Assembly: GCF_001557325.1 (NCBI RefSeq)
Contig: NZ_LSJS01000047.1
Coordinates: 1 to 63,722 of the forward strand
Direction: 5' to 3'
Length of the DNA stretch: 63,722 nucleotides
From: Erythrobacter donghaensis
Lineage (GTDB): Bacteria; Pseudomonadota; Alphaproteobacteria; Sphingomonadales; Sphingomonadaceae
The number at the start of each line of letters is the position of its first letter. Position 1 is the first letter of the stretch. Under the pieces are notes generated by a model. That model was given only the letters and a program-made list of their open reading frames with translations. It was not told the origin of the DNA and did not search any database. Shown here piece after piece: positions 8,538 through 18,708 of the stretch. A program made the position numbers and the translations under genes.

Positions 8538-9955
8538 TGAACATGGTCGAGAGCCCCGACACACTCCTTGGTGCCTATGGCCTCACCGACGCGCGCGACC
8601 GGCTGCTGAGCGCCGACGCGCCGCTCGCCGAACTACAGGAGCGCTGCGGGGGCGATCTGCCCGGCATGCTCGCCATCCCCGAGCTGCTCGCGCTGGTGCG
8701 CCAGGCCCGCGCGCTGGGCCTCAGGATCGCGCGCGGCTTCTCCGCCTTCGACGGCGACGCCGAGGTCTCCGGCTTCGCGCGCATCCACCCCTTGGGCGAG
8801 GAAGATGGCGGCGGGTGCGAGGTGCTGGTCGAGAACTGGCAGAGGAGCCCGCTCAGCCCGCCCTCGGCGCGCGAATTCGCCGAGCGGCTCGACGCGATCG
8901 ACCGCGCCACCGCCGAGGTCAGCGCCCGGCTCGATGCGCGCCAGCGGCTCCAGGTGCTGAGCGCCCGCGCGCCCGATGCCGCCGCGCTCGAGGCGGCCGC
9001 GCTGGCCGCGCCAGGCACCTTGTGGAGCGATCTCGTCGAGCTCGTCGACATCACCCACCACCAACCGCTCCACTGGCGGCTGCTCGACGGCGTGGCCTGC
9101 CGCTTCGAAGGCTCGGCGAGGGCCTGGCGGGTGCGGCTCGTGCCGCTCGGCATCGACGTGCAGAACCCCTCGGGGTTCGAGCTGCTGCTGATCGCCGACG
9201 AACCGCTGGATGAGGGGGTGGGCGGGCCGGATCTTGGCGCCGAAGCCGCGGGCTTGCTCGAAACCTCGCCCGCTCGGCTTGTCGGCACCGCGCTCACGCC
9301 GGTGCTGCGTCAGCCGGTGCAGCGCATCATCGCCAATGCCGAGACCATCCGCGCGCGCCTCGCGGGGCCCTTGCGCGACGAGTACAGCGAATATGCCGGC
9401 ACCATCGCCAGCGCCGGGCAGCACCTTGCCGCGATGCTCGATGACCTTGCCGATCTCGAGGTGGTCGAGACCCCGGGCTTCACCACTGCGAGGGAACCCG
9501 TCGACCTCGCCGACGCCGCTGCGCGGGCCGCGGGCATTCTCGGGGTGCGCGCGCACAACCGCGACACCGCGCTGGTGGTCGAGGGCGAGCGCGGCACGGC
9601 CATCGCCACCGCCGAGTTCCGGCGGGTGCTGCAGATCCTCATCAACCTGGTCGGCAACGCCATCGCTTATGCGCCCGCCTCGAGCACGGTGACGATCATG
9701 GCGCTGCCTCTGGCCGAGGGCCGCGTCGCGGTGACGGTTGCCGACGAAGGGCCAGGGGTGGGCCCCGAACAGGCGGCGAAGATCTTCGACAAGTTCGAAC
9801 GCCTCGGCCGCGACAGCGATGGCGGGCGCGACAGCGGCTCGGGCCTCGGCCTCTACATCTCGCGCCGCCTGGCCGAGGCTATGGAGGGGACGCTGACGGT
9901 CGGAACCGCGCCAGGCGGGGGCGCTTTGTTCACGCTGGAACTGCCCGCCGCCTGA
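8537..9955 (+). CDS. Histidine-kinase-like protein with degenerate H-box
   Basis: About 472 residues without membrane segments. The C-terminal half is an intact GHKL ATPase domain: N-box INLVGNAIAYAP, G1 box ADEGPGVG, F-box IFDKFERLG and G2 box GSGLGLYISRRL. The preceding dimerisation helix reads TPVLRQPVQRIIANAETI, where typical kinases have SHELRTPL; the phospho-acceptor histidine is therefore proline. The N-terminal half may hold a PAS-like sensor. ATP binding is probable, autophosphorylation on the usual site is not. ATG 8537 overlaps the previous stop as TGATG; GTG 8534 is an alternative. A strong hairpin terminator follows. Confidence 0.8.
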   Translation: MNMVESPDTLLGAYGLTDARDRLLSADAPLAELQERCGGDLPGMLAIPELLALVRQARALGLRIARGFSAFDGDAEVSGFARIHPLGEEDGGGCEVLVENWQRSPLSPPSAREFAERLDAIDRATAEVSARLDARQRLQVLSARAPDAAALEAAALAAPGTLWSDLVELVDITHHQPLHWRLLDGVACRFEGSARAWRVRLVPLGIDVQNPSGFELLLIADEPLDEGVGGPDLGAEAAGLLETSPARLVGTALTPVLRQPVQRIIANAETIRARLAGPLRDEYSEYAGTIASAGQHLAAMLDDLADLEVVETPGFTTAREPVDLADAAARAAGILGVRAHNRDTALVVEGERGTAIATAEFRRVLQILINLVGNAIAYAPASSTVTIMALPLAEGRVAVTVADEGPGVGPEQAAKIFDKFERLGRDSDGGRDSGSGLGLYISRRLAEAMEGTLTVGTAPGGGALFTLELPAA

Positions 9956-9970
9956 CACCTGAAAAGCAAA

Positions 9971-10002
9971 GGCCGCCGGTTCCAAGAATGGAACCGGCGG
10001 CC
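9971..10002. terminator. Bidirectional intrinsic terminator
   Basis: A perfect 13-base stem GGCCGCCGGTTCC with loop AAGAAT lies between convergent genes. TGCTCGTTTTC follows on the plus strand, and the minus strand continues as TTTGCTTTTC. It can serve the kinase-like gene on the left and gltA on the right. Confidence 0.9.
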
Positions 10003-10025
10003 TGCTCGTTTTCAATGGCTAGCGT

Positions 10026-11312
10026 TTAGCGCTTGTCGAGCGGCACATAGTCGCGCTGCGTCGGGCCGGTGTAGAGCTGGCGCGGGCGGCCGATCTTCTG
10101 GCCGGGGTCGCTGATCATCTCGTTCCACTGCGCCACCCAGCCCACGGTGCGCGCGAGCGCGAAGAGCGCGGTGAACATCGTGGTCGGGAAGCCGATCGCC
10201 GAAAGGATGATGCCCGAATAGAAGTCGACGTTGGGGAACAGCTTCTTCTCGATGAAATAGGGATCGTTCAATGCGATCTCCTCGAGCTGCAGCGCGGTCT
10301 CGAACAGCGGGTCGGTGACCTTGAGGCTCTCGAACACCTCGCGCACGGTCTTCTGCATGACCGTCGCGCGCGGGTCGTAATTCTTGTAGACCCGGTGGCC
10401 GAAGCCCATCAGGCGGAACGGATCGTTCTTGTCCTTGGCGCGCTCGATATAGTGCGGGATGCGGTCGGGCGTGCCGATCTCGCGCAGCATGTTGAGCGCA
10501 GCTTCGTTGGCGCCGCCATGCGCCGGGCCCCACAGGCAGGCGATGCCGGCCGCGATGCAGGCAAAGGGGTTCGCGCCCGAGGAGCCCGCCAGACGCACAG
10601 TCGAGGTCGAGGCGTTCTGCTCGTGGTCGGCGTGGAGGATGAAGATGCGGTCCAGCGCGCGCTCGACCACCGGGTTCACCACATAGGGCTCGGCCGGCAC
10701 GCCGAAGGTCATGCGCAGGAAATTGCCGGTGTAGCTCAGCGAATTGTCCGGATAGACGAAGGGCTGGCCGACCGAATACTTGTAGGCCATCGCCGCGATC
10801 GTCGGCATCTTGGCGATCAGCCGGTGCGAGGCGATCATGCGCTGCTGCGGATCGGAGATGTCGGTGCTGTCGTGGTAGAACGCCGACAGCGCACCGACCA
10901 CGCCGCACATCACCGCCATCGGGTGCGCATCGCGGCGGAATCCGCGGTAGAAAGTCATCAGCTGCTCGTGCAGCATGGTGTGGCGGGTGATCGTGTAGGT
11001 GAAGGTGTCGAGATCGACCTTGCTTGGCAGCTCGCCGTTCAGCAGCAGGTAGCTGACTTCCATGAAGCTCGAATCCTCGGCCAGCTGACCGATCGGATAG
11101 CCGCGGTGCAGCAGCACGCCCTCATCGCCGTCGATATAGGTCAGCGCGCTCTCGCAGCTCGCGGTCGAGGTGAAGCCAGGGTCGAAGGTGAAGGCCCCGG
11201 TCTGTGCATAGAGCTTGCGGATGTCGATCACGTCGGGGCCGGTGCTGCCCGCGAGCACGGGGTATTCGTGCGTCTGGCCGCCGAATTCGAGTTTCGCCGT
11301 CTTGTCTGCCAA
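10026..11312 (-). CDS. gltA: Citrate synthase
   Basis: Condenses oxaloacetate and acetyl-CoA in the TCA cycle. Active-site motifs are all present: [26 protein letters not shown] with the catalytic histidine, GFGHRVYK, and VDFYSGI with the catalytic aspartate. The Arg/His-rich segments are those of the Gram-negative type II enzyme, normally hexameric and NADH-inhibited. I set the start at TTG 11312, giving [12 protein letters not shown] (428 residues), because GGAG lies seven bases upstream; the longer frame to 11351 adds residues foreign to the family. It is preceded by gltX in the same direction and ends at a strong shared terminator. Confidence 0.96.
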   Translation of the reverse strand: MADKTAKLEFGGQTHEYPVLAGSTGPDVIDIRKLYAQTGAFTFDPGFTSTASCESALTYIDGDEGVLLHRGYPIGQLAEDSSFMEVSYLLLNGELPSKVDLDTFTYTITRHTMLHEQLMTFYRGFRRDAHPMAVMCGVVGALSAFYHDSTDISDPQQRMIASHRLIAKMPTIAAMAYKYSVGQPFVYPDNSLSYTGNFLRMTFGVPAEPYVVNPVVERALDRIFILHADHEQNASTSTVRLAGSSGANPFACIAAGIACLWGPAHGGANEAALNMLREIGTPDRIPHYIERAKDKNDPFRLMGFGHRVYKNYDPRATVMQKTVREVFESLKVTDPLFETALQLEEIALNDPYFIEKKLFPNVDFYSGIILSAIGFPTTMFTALFALARTVGWVAQWNEMISDPGQKIGRPRQLYTGPTQRDYVPLDKR

Positions 11313-11368
11313 GATCTGTCTCCTGTCCAAAAACCCTGTTCCGGCCCCCAATGCCGGTTTGCCCTAAC

Positions 11369-12793
11369 TCAGGCGGCCTGCGCGTCGAGCCGGGCGAGCG
11401 CCTCGTCTCGGCCGAGCAGGACCAGAACATCGAAAATACCGGGCGAAGTGGTGCTCCCGGTCAGCGCCGCGCGCATCGGCTGCGCCAGCTTGCCGAGGCC
11501 CAATCCCTGCTCCTCGGCGAGCGCCTTCGTAGTGGCTTCCAGTGCCTCGCTTGTCCAGTCGTTTTCGGCCCGGAGCGCCTCGCAAATCTTTCGCAGAATC
11601 GCGCGCGCATCGCCCTCGAGCAGGGCGGCGGCCTTTTCGGTCATGGCCAGCGGGCGCTTGACGAACAGGAAGCCTGCGCCTTCGACAACCTCGTTGAGGT
11701 TCTTCGCGCGCACCTTGAGCACCGGCATGGCGCGGGCGAGCAGCGCTTCGTCGGCGTGCGCGCCGATGCGGGCTGCGACCAGTGCGGCAAGGCGCGCGTC
11801 GTCGGCCTCGCGCAGGTAGTGACCGTTCAGGTTTTCGAGCTTCTTCATGTCGAAGCGCGAAGGGCTCTTGCCGACGCCGGCCAGGTCGAACAGCTGCACC
11901 GCCTCCTCGCGGGAGATCTCCTCGCGGTCGCCATGCCCCCAGCCGAGGCGCAGCAGGTAGTTGAACAGCGCCTCGGGCAGGATCCCGAACTCGTCGCGAT
12001 AGGCCTCGACCCCGAGCGCGCCGTGGCGCTTCGACAGCTTCGCCCCGTCGCTGCCGTGGATCAGCGGGATATGAGCATAGACCGGGTCAGGCCAGCCGCC
12101 CTCGATTGCATTCATCGCGCGGATGATCGGGAGCTGGCGGAAGGCATTGTTCAAGTGATCGTCGCCGCGGATCACGTGGGTTACGCCCATGTCGTGATCG
12201 TCGACCACTACCGCGAGCATGTAGGTCGGCGTACCGTCGGCGCGCAGGATGATGTAGTCGTCGAGCTCCTCGTTCCGCACCGTCACCGCACCCTGGACGC
12301 GGTCTTGGATCGTGGTCTCGCCGGTTTCGGGGGTCTTGAGGCGGATGACGTAGGGCGCACCCTCGGGAGCCTCTGCGGGGTCGCGGTCGCGCCAGCGCCC
12401 GTCATAGCGCAGCGGCTTCTTGAGCGCGCGCTGCTCCTCGCGCATCGCCTCGAGCTCCTCGGGGGTTGCGAAGCACTTGTAGGCATGACCCGCCTTCAGC
12501 AGGGCCCAAGCGACCTCGGCGTGCCGCTCGGCACGGTCGGACTGGAACAGCGGGGGGGCGTCATAATCGAGGCCCATCCAATCGAGCCCCTCGATGATCG
12601 CGTCGATCGCCTCCTGCGTGCTGCGCTTGCGGTCGGTGTCCTCGATCCTGAGCAGCGTGCGGCCGCCGTGGTGGCGGGCATAGAGCCAGTTGAACAGCGC
12701 GGTGCGCGCGCCGCCGATGTGCAGGAAGCCGGTGGGCGAGGGAGCGAAGCGGGTCACGACCTCGCCTGTAGGGGTGCTGCTTTCGCTTGCCAT
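11369..12793 (-). CDS. gltX: Glutamyl-tRNA synthetase
   Basis: A class I aminoacyl-tRNA synthetase charging tRNA-Glu. The HIGH-type motif appears in [16 protein letters not shown] near residue 18, and KLSKRHG near residue 250 is the KMSKS equivalent. The 474-residue length and the C-terminal anticodon-binding helices are standard. Many Alphaproteobacteria carry two GltX paralogues and lack GlnRS; this window cannot show whether this copy is discriminating. It starts at ATG 12793 and diverges from comEC with a 60-base gap. gltA follows 56 bases downstream, so a gltX-gltA transcript is likely. Confidence 0.96.
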   Translation of the reverse strand: MASESSTPTGEVVTRFAPSPTGFLHIGGARTALFNWLYARHHGGRTLLRIEDTDRKRSTQEAIDAIIEGLDWMGLDYDAPPLFQSDRAERHAEVAWALLKAGHAYKCFATPEELEAMREEQRALKKPLRYDGRWRDRDPAEAPEGAPYVIRLKTPETGETTIQDRVQGAVTVRNEELDDYIILRADGTPTYMLAVVVDDHDMGVTHVIRGDDHLNNAFRQLPIIRAMNAIEGGWPDPVYAHIPLIHGSDGAKLSKRHGALGVEAYRDEFGILPEALFNYLLRLGWGHGDREEISREEAVQLFDLAGVGKSPSRFDMKKLENLNGHYLREADDARLAALVAARIGAHADEALLARAMPVLKVRAKNLNEVVEGAGFLFVKRPLAMTEKAAALLEGDARAILRKICEALRAENDWTSEALEATTKALAEEQGLGLGKLAQPMRAALTGSTTSPGIFDVLVLLGRDEALARLDAQAA

Positions 12794-12853
12794 GGGCTCT
12801 CAATTCCTGTTCACTTCGAGCGGCTTGGACGGAGACCGGGCGGGCCTGGGGGC

Positions 12854-15145
12854 ATGCCGATGCGCGATGTGCCGATCATTCCGATGGGGGAGGATCCGGA
12901 CGGACCGGACGCCGCCCCCGATCCGCGCCCGCGCCCTTGGCAAAGTGCGCGGGGCTTGTCCAGCATCGGCGGCGGGATGTCGCGGCTCGCCGACGCTGCC
13001 GAGCGCTTTCTTGCAGACGCGGGCTTTGATCGCGCGCCGTGGCTGGCGGTGGTCTTTGCCGGCGGCATCATCACCTGGTTCGCGCTCCCGCACCCTTGGC
13101 AATGGCTGGCGGCGATGGCTGGCGGTGCTGGCGCGGCGCTCGCTGCGCAGGCGCTCTGGCCGCGGGGCAGCGCGGCGGACGAGACCCGGGCGCACCTGCG
13201 CATGGCGGTGGTGGTGTGCGCACTGGTGTTCGCCATCGGGATCGCGACGATTTGGGCACGCTCGGCCATCGTCGGGGCCGAGCCGATCGCGCGCCCCGCC
13301 GTGGTCCTGATCGAGGGGCGTGTGCTTGGCCGCGAGGATCAACCCGCCGAGGAGCGTCTGCGTCTCACATTGGCGATGCGCGATGCCGAGGCGGGAGTGG
13401 CGCGCAAGGTCAGGGTCAATGTGCCGCTGGCGGCGCTGGACGAGGCCGGGCCGCCCGCGGGCCTCGCCGAGGGCGCGGTGGTGCGGCTGCGTGCCCGGCT
13501 GATGCCGCCCGCCTCGCCGATGCTGCCGGGAAGCTACGATTTCGCTCGTGCCGCCTGGTTCCAGGGGCTCGCGGCGACGGGCACGATGGTGGGGCGGCTG
13601 ACGCTCGTCACCCCCGCACCCGAGGGCGAGGGGCTGGCGCGCTGGCAGCGGGCGCTCTCGGCGCATGTGCGCGCCGCCGTGCCGGGATCGCCGGGCGCGA
13701 TCGCGGCGGCCTTCGCCAGCGGCGACCGCGGCGGGATCGCCGAGGCCGACGAGGTGGCGATGCGCGATTCGGGGCTCACCCACCTGCTCTCGATCAGCGG
13801 ATTGCATGTGAGCGCGGTGATCGCGGCGGCCTATTTCGCGGTATTGCGCCTGCTCGCGCTGTGGCCCGCGCTCGCGCTCAGGGTGCGGCTGCCAATCGTC
13901 GCCGCGGCGGCGGGCGCGCTGGTGGGGATCGCCTACACCCTTCTGACCGGGGCCGAGGTGCCGACGGTGAGGAGCTGCGTCGCGGCGCTGCTGGTGCTCG
14001 GCGCCCTGGTGCTGGGGCGCGAGGCGCTTTCCTTGCGAATGGTGGCGGTCGCGGCCGGCTTCGTGCTGTTGCTGTGGCCCGAAAGCGCGATCGGTCCCAG
14101 CTTCCAGATGAGCTTTGCAGCGGTGCTGGCAATCATTGCCTTGTCGAACAGCGCGCCGGTGAAGGCCTTTCTCGCCCACCGCGAGGAGCCATGGTGGCAG
14201 CGCCTCGGCCGGCGGACGGTGCTGCTGTTCGCGACCGGCGTCGTCATCGAGCTGGCGTTGATGCCGATCGTGCTGTTCCACTTCCACCGCGCAGGCATGT
14301 ACGGGGCGCTTGCCAATGTCGTGGCGATCCCGCTGGTGACCTTCGTCGCGATGCCGCTGATCGCGCTGGCGCTGATCGCCGATCTGGCGGGGCTGGGTTG
14401 GCCGCTCTGGTGGCTGGTCGAACAGGCCCTGGCGCTCTTGCTCGGGATCGCGCATCTCACCGCGGCGCAGGCGGGAGCGGTGCGGCTGATGCCGCAGATC
14501 AGCGGCTTCGCGGTTGCGCTGTTCGCGAGTGGAGGCCTTTGGCTCGCGCTGTGGCACGGGCGGGCGCGGCTTGCGGGGGGCCTTCCGGTCGCCGCGGCGA
14601 GCGTGATGGTGGCGCTCACCCCGGTCCCCGACATCCTCGTTACGGGCGACGGCCAGCAGGTCGGGATCACCATGCGCTTGCCCAACGACACGCTGCGCCT
14701 GGTTTCGCTGCGCGACAGCCGCTCTGAGTACACTCGCGACAACCTGATGGAGCTTGCCGGGGTCGGCGCCGAGCCGGTGCCGATCGCGCACTGGCCGGGC
14801 GCGCGCTGCTCCTCGGCATTCTGCACCCTCACCATCGCGCGCGGCGGGCGCGATTGGGTGCTTCTCCTCGGCCGCAACCGCACGCAGGTCGGGGAGCGAG
14901 CGCTTGCCGCCGCCTGCGCCGAGGCCGACATCGTCGTCGCCGAGCGCTTCCTTCCGCGTTCGTGCCGCCCGCGCTGGCTCAAGGCCGACCGGCGGTTCCT
15001 CGAACGCTCGGGCGGCATCGCCATCGACCTTGCCGCCGAGCGCATCACCACCGTCGCCGCGGGGCAGGGCGAGCATGGCTGGTGGCGGGAGCCGGAACCG
15101 AGACCGCCGCGTCCCGCGGCCCCGGCCACCGCCACGTTTCAGTGA
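12854..15145 (+). CDS. comEC: ComEC/Rec2-family membrane protein
   Basis: The channel that moves single-stranded DNA across the inner membrane in natural competence. After two N-terminal helices and an OB-like DUF4131 domain (about residues 130-225), the competence core starts with the signature [13 protein letters not shown] and continues with about eight membrane helices ([22 protein letters not shown]). The C-terminal ~170 residues sit where a metallo-beta-lactamase-like domain is found in full-length ComEC, but no HxHxDH motif is visible. The frame is open far upstream across gltX antisense; ATG 12854 ([14 protein letters not shown]) is the first sensible start. The 3' end overlaps lexA by seven bases. 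Confidence 0.88.
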   Translation: MPMRDVPIIPMGEDPDGPDAAPDPRPRPWQSARGLSSIGGGMSRLADAAERFLADAGFDRAPWLAVVFAGGIITWFALPHPWQWLAAMAGGAGAALAAQALWPRGSAADETRAHLRMAVVVCALVFAIGIATIWARSAIVGAEPIARPAVVLIEGRVLGREDQPAEERLRLTLAMRDAEAGVARKVRVNVPLAALDEAGPPAGLAEGAVVRLRARLMPPASPMLPGSYDFARAAWFQGLAATGTMVGRLTLVTPAPEGEGLARWQRALSAHVRAAVPGSPGAIAAAFASGDRGGIAEADEVAMRDSGLTHLLSISGLHVSAVIAAAYFAVLRLLALWPALALRVRLPIVAAAAGALVGIAYTLLTGAEVPTVRSCVAALLVLGALVLGREALSLRMVAVAAGFVLLLWPESAIGPSFQMSFAAVLAIIALSNSAPVKAFLAHREEPWWQRLGRRTVLLFATGVVIELALMPIVLFHFHRAGMYGALANVVAIPLVTFVAMPLIALALIADLAGLGWPLWWLVEQALALLLGIAHLTAAQAGAVRLMPQISGFAVALFASGGLWLALWHGRARLAGGLPVAAASVMVALTPVPDILVTGDGQQVGITMRLPNDTLRLVSLRDSRSEYTRDNLMELAGVGAEPVPIAHWPGARCSSAFCTLTIARGGRDWVLLLGRNRTQVGERALAAACAEADIVVAERFLPRSCRPRWLKADRRFLERSGGIAIDLAAERITTVAAGQGEHGWWREPEPRPPRPAAPATATFQ

Positions 15146-15825
15146 TAGCGGCGCAGGAGCCCTGCGAGCTTGCCCTGCACCTCGACCTCGTCCGGCCGGT
15201 AGAACTGCGGATCATAGGTCGCATTGGCAGGGTCGAGCCGCACCTGGCCGTTTTCGCGGCGCAGGTATTTGAGCGTGGCTTCCTCGCCGCGCACCAGCGC
15301 GACCACGATCTCGCCGTCGCGGGCGGTGTTGGTGCGGCGCACCAGCGCGAAATCGCCATCGAAGATCCCCGCCTCGATCATCGAATCGCCCGACACCTCG
15401 AGCGCGTAATGCTCGCCCGGGCCGAGCAGCGCCGCCGGAACCGGCAGGGTCGACTGGCCCTCGAGCGCCTCGATCGGGGCACCTGCTGCGATCCGGCCGT
15501 GAAGCGGCAGTTCGATCACGTCGTTCGCCGCCTCGGGCTGTGCCGCGCGGGGGGCGGGCATCGACACCACGTTGTCGCCCGCAGCCGCGGTGCTGCGCGC
15601 CGGAGTGGTATCACCCGGCTCACGGATCACCTCGAGCGCGCGCGCCCGATTGGGCAAGCGGCGCAGGAAGCCGCGTTCCTCGAGCGCAGAGATCAGCCGG
15701 TGCACGCCCGACTTGCTCTTGAGATCGAGCGCTTCCTTCATTTCCTCGAAACTGGGCGAGATGCCCGTCTCCTCGAGCCGCTGCTGGATGAAGACGATCA
15801 GCTCGCGCTGTTTTGCGGTCAGCAT
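15139..15825 (-). CDS. lexA: LexA repressor, SOS regulator
   Basis: Represses DNA-damage genes until RecA-stimulated self-cleavage. The N-terminal winged helix ([19 protein letters not shown], with recognition helix region [18 protein letters not shown]) is followed by a linker, the Ala-Gly cleavage site in GRIAAGAPI, the catalytic serine in [14 protein letters not shown] and the catalytic lysine in ATLKYLRRE. At 228 residues it is slightly longer than enteric LexA because of an extended linker. One alphaproteobacterial SOS box lies 143 bases upstream, consistent with autoregulation. It lies downstream of moeA in the same direction with a 212-base gap. Confidence 0.97.
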   Translation of the reverse strand: MLTAKQRELIVFIQQRLEETGISPSFEEMKEALDLKSKSGVHRLISALEERGFLRRLPNRARALEVIREPGDTTPARSTAAAGDNVVSMPAPRAAQPEAANDVIELPLHGRIAAGAPIEALEGQSTLPVPAALLGPGEHYALEVSGDSMIEAGIFDGDFALVRRTNTARDGEIVVALVRGEEATLKYLRRENGQVRLDPANATYDPQFYRPDEVEVQGKLAGLLRRYH

Positions 15826-15967
15826 TGGTCAATTCTCCTGTGGTCGCACCCACGCCGCGCCCCATGAGGCCGCAGCGTGCCAATCCCTTGCGTGCGCCAA
15901 GAGGCACCTCTCCTGTCTGCTTCAGGCCCCGGTGCGTAGTCTGCACTTGCCGTTCCGCCATTAAGGT

Positions 15968-15982
15968 GAACGAATAAGGAAC
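15968..15982 (-). promoter_or_regulatory. LexA-binding SOS box, GAAC-N7-GAAC
   Basis: GAAC-gaataag-GAAC matches exactly the direct-repeat LexA operator known for Alphaproteobacteria (GTTC-N7-GTTC on the other strand). It lies in the moeA-lexA gap upstream of lexA. The position implies a lexA leader of up to about 140 bases. No second copy was seen in the gap. Confidence 0.85.
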
Positions 15983-16037
15983 AATTAGGCAACCCGTTCG
16001 CGCGAGTCAAGCGCGACACGCGGGCAACCCGCGCAAT

Positions 16038-17234
16038 TCAGCCATTTCGGAGCAGGAACACCCGCACCGCCTCTCCCGCCTTGGCCGTTGGCGACCCCGC
16101 AGGCCGGTCGATCAGCGCATCGGCCGCCGCCAGCGCCGAGAGCGCCGAGGAGTCCTGCGATCCGGCGAGCCGCACGCGGTCTCCATCCACCACCGCCCGC
16201 AGGAACTCGCGGCGCTTTTCGGTCGGTGGCAGGTCCTCGCCCGCGATCATGGTGATAGTGCGCGGCAGCGGGTCGGGATCGCCCAACGCGGCGCGCACCA
16301 GCGGCAGGGCGAAGAGGAAGGCGGTGACGAAGCTCGACACCGGATTGCCCGGCAGGCCGAGGATCACCTGTGCGCCCCCATTGTCTCTCTGGCGGGTGGC
16401 GACCAGCAACGGCTTGCCCGGCTTGATCGCGACCCGCCAGAAGGCGGTCTCGGCGCCCCAATCGGCAAGGGCGGGCTTGATCAGGTCGTGATCGCCCACC
16501 GAGGCCCCGCCCGAGGTGACGAGCACGTCCGCCGCATCGGCCTGCGCCAGCGCGGCGGCGAGGGCGGCGCGGTCATCGGGCACCGGGCCGATGCGGGTCA
16601 CTGCGCAGCCGAGCGGGGCGAGCATCGTGGCGATCATCGCGGCATTGCTCGCGGGGATCTGGTGGGGGAGGCAGGCGGCGGGGTCGGGGCTGAGCTCGTC
16701 GCCCGAATCCATCACTGCGACGCGCAGGCGGCGGGGGACGGTGAGCATGCCATGCCCCCCCGCCAGCGCCAGCGCAAGGCGCGCCGGGGTGACGCGCGTG
16801 CCGCGGGCGAGCAGCAGGTCGCCTGCGGCAAAGTCGAACCCGCGCGGGCGGATATGGCGGCCGGGCGGGGGGAGCTCGGTGGCAGTGACGCTGTCCCCCT
16901 CCCGCACCGCGTCCTCCTGCAGAAGCACGCGGTCCGCGCCAGCGGGCATAATCGCGCCGGTCGATATGCGCGCCGCCTCGCCGGACCCGAGCGCGGCAGG
17001 GTGGGGCGCGCCCGCACGGCTCTCGCCGACCACCCGCCATGGGCCCTCGCCAGGCGTGAGCGCATAGCCGTCCATCGCCGAGAGGTCGGCGGCAGGCTGG
17101 GTGCGCGCGGCGCGCAGATCCTCGGCCAGGAAGCGGCCGAGCGCCGCCTCGACCGGCACGGTCTCGGGCGGCAGCTTTGGCGCCAGTGCCAGCAGCCTTG
17201 CCTGCGCGTCCTCGAGGCCGAGCAGCGCGTTCAA
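16038..17234 (-). CDS. moeA: Molybdopterin molybdotransferase
   Basis: Inserts molybdate into adenylylated molybdopterin to complete the molybdenum cofactor. Diagnostic segments in order: LSAMDGYAL near residue 51, [15 protein letters not shown] near 90, [14 protein letters not shown] near 240, and [15 protein letters not shown] near 290, with the usual C-terminal barrel (REFLRAVV). Length is 398 residues. The start ATG overlaps the moaC stop as ATGA, so the two cofactor genes are translationally coupled. It lies at the distal end of the trp-containing minus-strand run and is followed by lexA. Confidence 0.95.
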   Translation of the reverse strand: MNALLGLEDAQARLLALAPKLPPETVPVEAALGRFLAEDLRAARTQPAADLSAMDGYALTPGEGPWRVVGESRAGAPHPAALGSGEAARISTGAIMPAGADRVLLQEDAVREGDSVTATELPPPGRHIRPRGFDFAAGDLLLARGTRVTPARLALALAGGHGMLTVPRRLRVAVMDSGDELSPDPAACLPHQIPASNAAMIATMLAPLGCAVTRIGPVPDDRAALAAALAQADAADVLVTSGGASVGDHDLIKPALADWGAETAFWRVAIKPGKPLLVATRQRDNGGAQVILGLPGNPVSSFVTAFLFALPLVRAALGDPDPLPRTITMIAGEDLPPTEKRREFLRAVVDGDRVRLAGSQDSSALSALAAADALIDRPAGSPTAKAGEAVRVFLLRNG

Positions 17235-17731
17235 GCAGGGGAGCTCCAGTCGCCCGACTTGCCGCCGCTCTTGGCGATGAGGCGCACATTGTCGATCACC
17301 ATGGCCTTGTCGAGCGCCTTGGCCATGTCGTAGATCGTCAGCAGCGCGACCGAGACCGCGGTCATCGCCTCCATCTCGACCCCGGTCTTGCCGGTCAGCG
17401 AAGCGGTGGCGGTGACGCGGATGGCGGCCTGCGAGCCCCCGCGCTCCTCATAGTCGAAGTCGATATCGACCGCCTCGAGCCCGAGCGGGTGGCACAGCGG
17501 GATCAGCTCGCCGGTGCGCTTGGCGGCCATGATACCGGCGATGCGCGCGGCCGAGAGCACGTCGCCCTTGGGCGCGTTGCCGGCGCGGATCGCGGCAAGG
17601 ACTTGCGGCGCCATCGTGATCCGCCCGCTCGCCACGGCACGCCGCGCGGTCGCCGCCTTGGCGCCGACATCGACCATGCGCGCCGCGCCGGTCTCGTCGA
17701 GGTGGGTGAGACGCGCGCTGTCGCCGTTCAT
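17231..17731 (-). CDS. moaC: Cyclic pyranopterin monophosphate synthase
   Basis: Acts with MoaA in the first stage of molybdenum cofactor synthesis, converting the GTP-derived intermediate to cyclic pyranopterin monophosphate. The conserved [11 protein letters not shown] and [20 protein letters not shown] segments and the C-terminal IAKSGGKSG are present; 166 residues is the usual size. A four-base overlap couples it to moeA. A 43-codon frame ends on its start codon in the same ATGA fashion, so translation may be inherited from an upstream small frame. GGCAGGGGGC lies a short distance before the ATG. Confidence 0.95.
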   Translation of the reverse strand: MNGDSARLTHLDETGAARMVDVGAKAATARRAVASGRITMAPQVLAAIRAGNAPKGDVLSAARIAGIMAAKRTGELIPLCHPLGLEAVDIDFDYEERGGSQAAIRVTATASLTGKTGVEMEAMTAVSVALLTIYDMAKALDKAMVIDNVRLIAKSGGKSGDWSSPA

Positions 17732-17859
17732 CGGGCGAGCCCCCTGCCAGACCAGCCAGCGCTGTTGGAGACAGACGAGTTGCGGGACAGAACAAAACCG
17801 GTGCCCCCGGGATCACGCGGGGTGGCGGCGGCAGGGAGGAGGGGGGCGGTGTGGGTCAT
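17728..17859 (-). CDS. Possible 43-residue leader ORF before moaC
   Basis: An ATG at 17859 opens 43 codons ([19 protein letters not shown]...) ending in TGA that overlaps the moaC ATG by four bases, the same coupling used between most genes in this run. It fills the only sizeable gap (178 bases) between trpC and moaC. The product has no recognisable domain and its composition (Pro/Ala, then Ser/Gly/Arg) is not distinctive. It could be a coupling or leader peptide, or chance. A different frame is also open across this area on the same strand, which weakens the case. Confidence 0.25.
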   Translation of the reverse strand: MTHTAPLLPAAATPRDPGGTGFVLSRNSSVSNSAGWSGRGLAR

Positions 17860-17909
17860 GCGCTCATTCTTGCCCGATCCGCGACCTCCAGGACAGAGCC
17901 AGTTTCGCC

Positions 17910-18704
17910 TCAGGCAGCGCCGGTCAGCAGCGCGGCGGTGGCGGCGGCGACATCCTCCTGCCGCATCAGGCTCTCGCCGACGAGGAAGGTGCGCACGCCT
18001 GCGCCCGCCAGCCGTTCTAGGTCGGCGTGGGTGTTGATCCCGCTCTCGCCGACCAGCAGCGTGCCTTCGGGGGCGAGCGGGGCGAGGCGCTCGGTCACGG
18101 CGAGCGAGGTGGTGAAGGTTTTCAGATCACGGTTGTTGACCCCGATCAGGCGCGATGTGAGCGCGCGCCCGGCGCGTTCGAGCTCGGCCTCGTCATGCAC
18201 CTCGACCAGCACGTCCATCCCGAGCTCGGTCGCGGCGGCCTCGATCTCTGCCATCGCGCTATCCTCGAGCGCGGCGACGATGATCAGGATCGCATCGGCC
18301 CCGATCGCGCGCGCCTCGAGGCACTGCCACGGGTCGACCATGAAATCCTTGCGCAGCACCGGCAGGCTGCAGGCGCTGCGGGCCTCGACGAGGTAGTCTT
18401 CGTGGCCCTGGAAATAGGGCGCATCGGTGAGGACAGAGAGGCAGGCGGCGCCGCCCGCTTCGTAGGCGGCGGCGTGTTCGGCAGGGCGGAAGTCGGCGCG
18501 GATCAGGCCTTTCGACGGGCTCGCCTTCTTGATCTCGGCGATCAGGGCATAGCCGGAGGCGGCCTTTGCGCGCAGAGCCGCCTCGAAGCCGCGCGGCAGC
18601 GTTTGGGTGCGCGCGGCGCGGGTCAGCGCCTCGTCGCTTATCGCCAGTCGCCGGGCGGCGACGATCTCGCGCTTGGCGGCGCAGATTTCCTCGAGCTTGT
18701 TCAT
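17910..18704 (-). CDS. trpC: Indole-3-glycerol phosphate synthase
   Basis: Catalyses ring closure of CdRP to indole-3-glycerol phosphate in tryptophan synthesis. The TIM-barrel motifs [17 protein letters not shown] (catalytic lysines), [23 protein letters not shown] and LLVGESGI are in order; 264 residues is standard. It is monofunctional, without the TrpF domain that is fused in enterics. It starts five bases downstream of trpD and belongs to the trpE-G-D-C run. The downstream gap of 178 bases separates it from moaC. Confidence 0.96.
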   Translation of the reverse strand: MNKLEEICAAKREIVAARRLAISDEALTRAARTQTLPRGFEAALRAKAASGYALIAEIKKASPSKGLIRADFRPAEHAAAYEAGGAACLSVLTDAPYFQGHEDYLVEARSACSLPVLRKDFMVDPWQCLEARAIGADAILIIVAALEDSAMAEIEAAATELGMDVLVEVHDEAELERAGRALTSRLIGVNNRDLKTFTTSLAVTERLAPLAPEGTLLVGESGINTHADLERLAGAGVRTFLVGESLMRQEDVAAATAALLTGAA

Positions 18705-18708
18705 CGTT

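Noticed and set aside
11204..12853. N-terminal 550-codon extension of the comEC frame
   Set aside because: It runs antisense through gltX and gltA and has no family similarity. A normal start exists at 12854 in the divergent gap.
12800..15076. A 758-codon minus-strand frame opposite comEC
   Set aside because: It is a His/Arg/Gln-rich shadow with no domain. ComEC on the plus strand has the membrane helices and competence signature.
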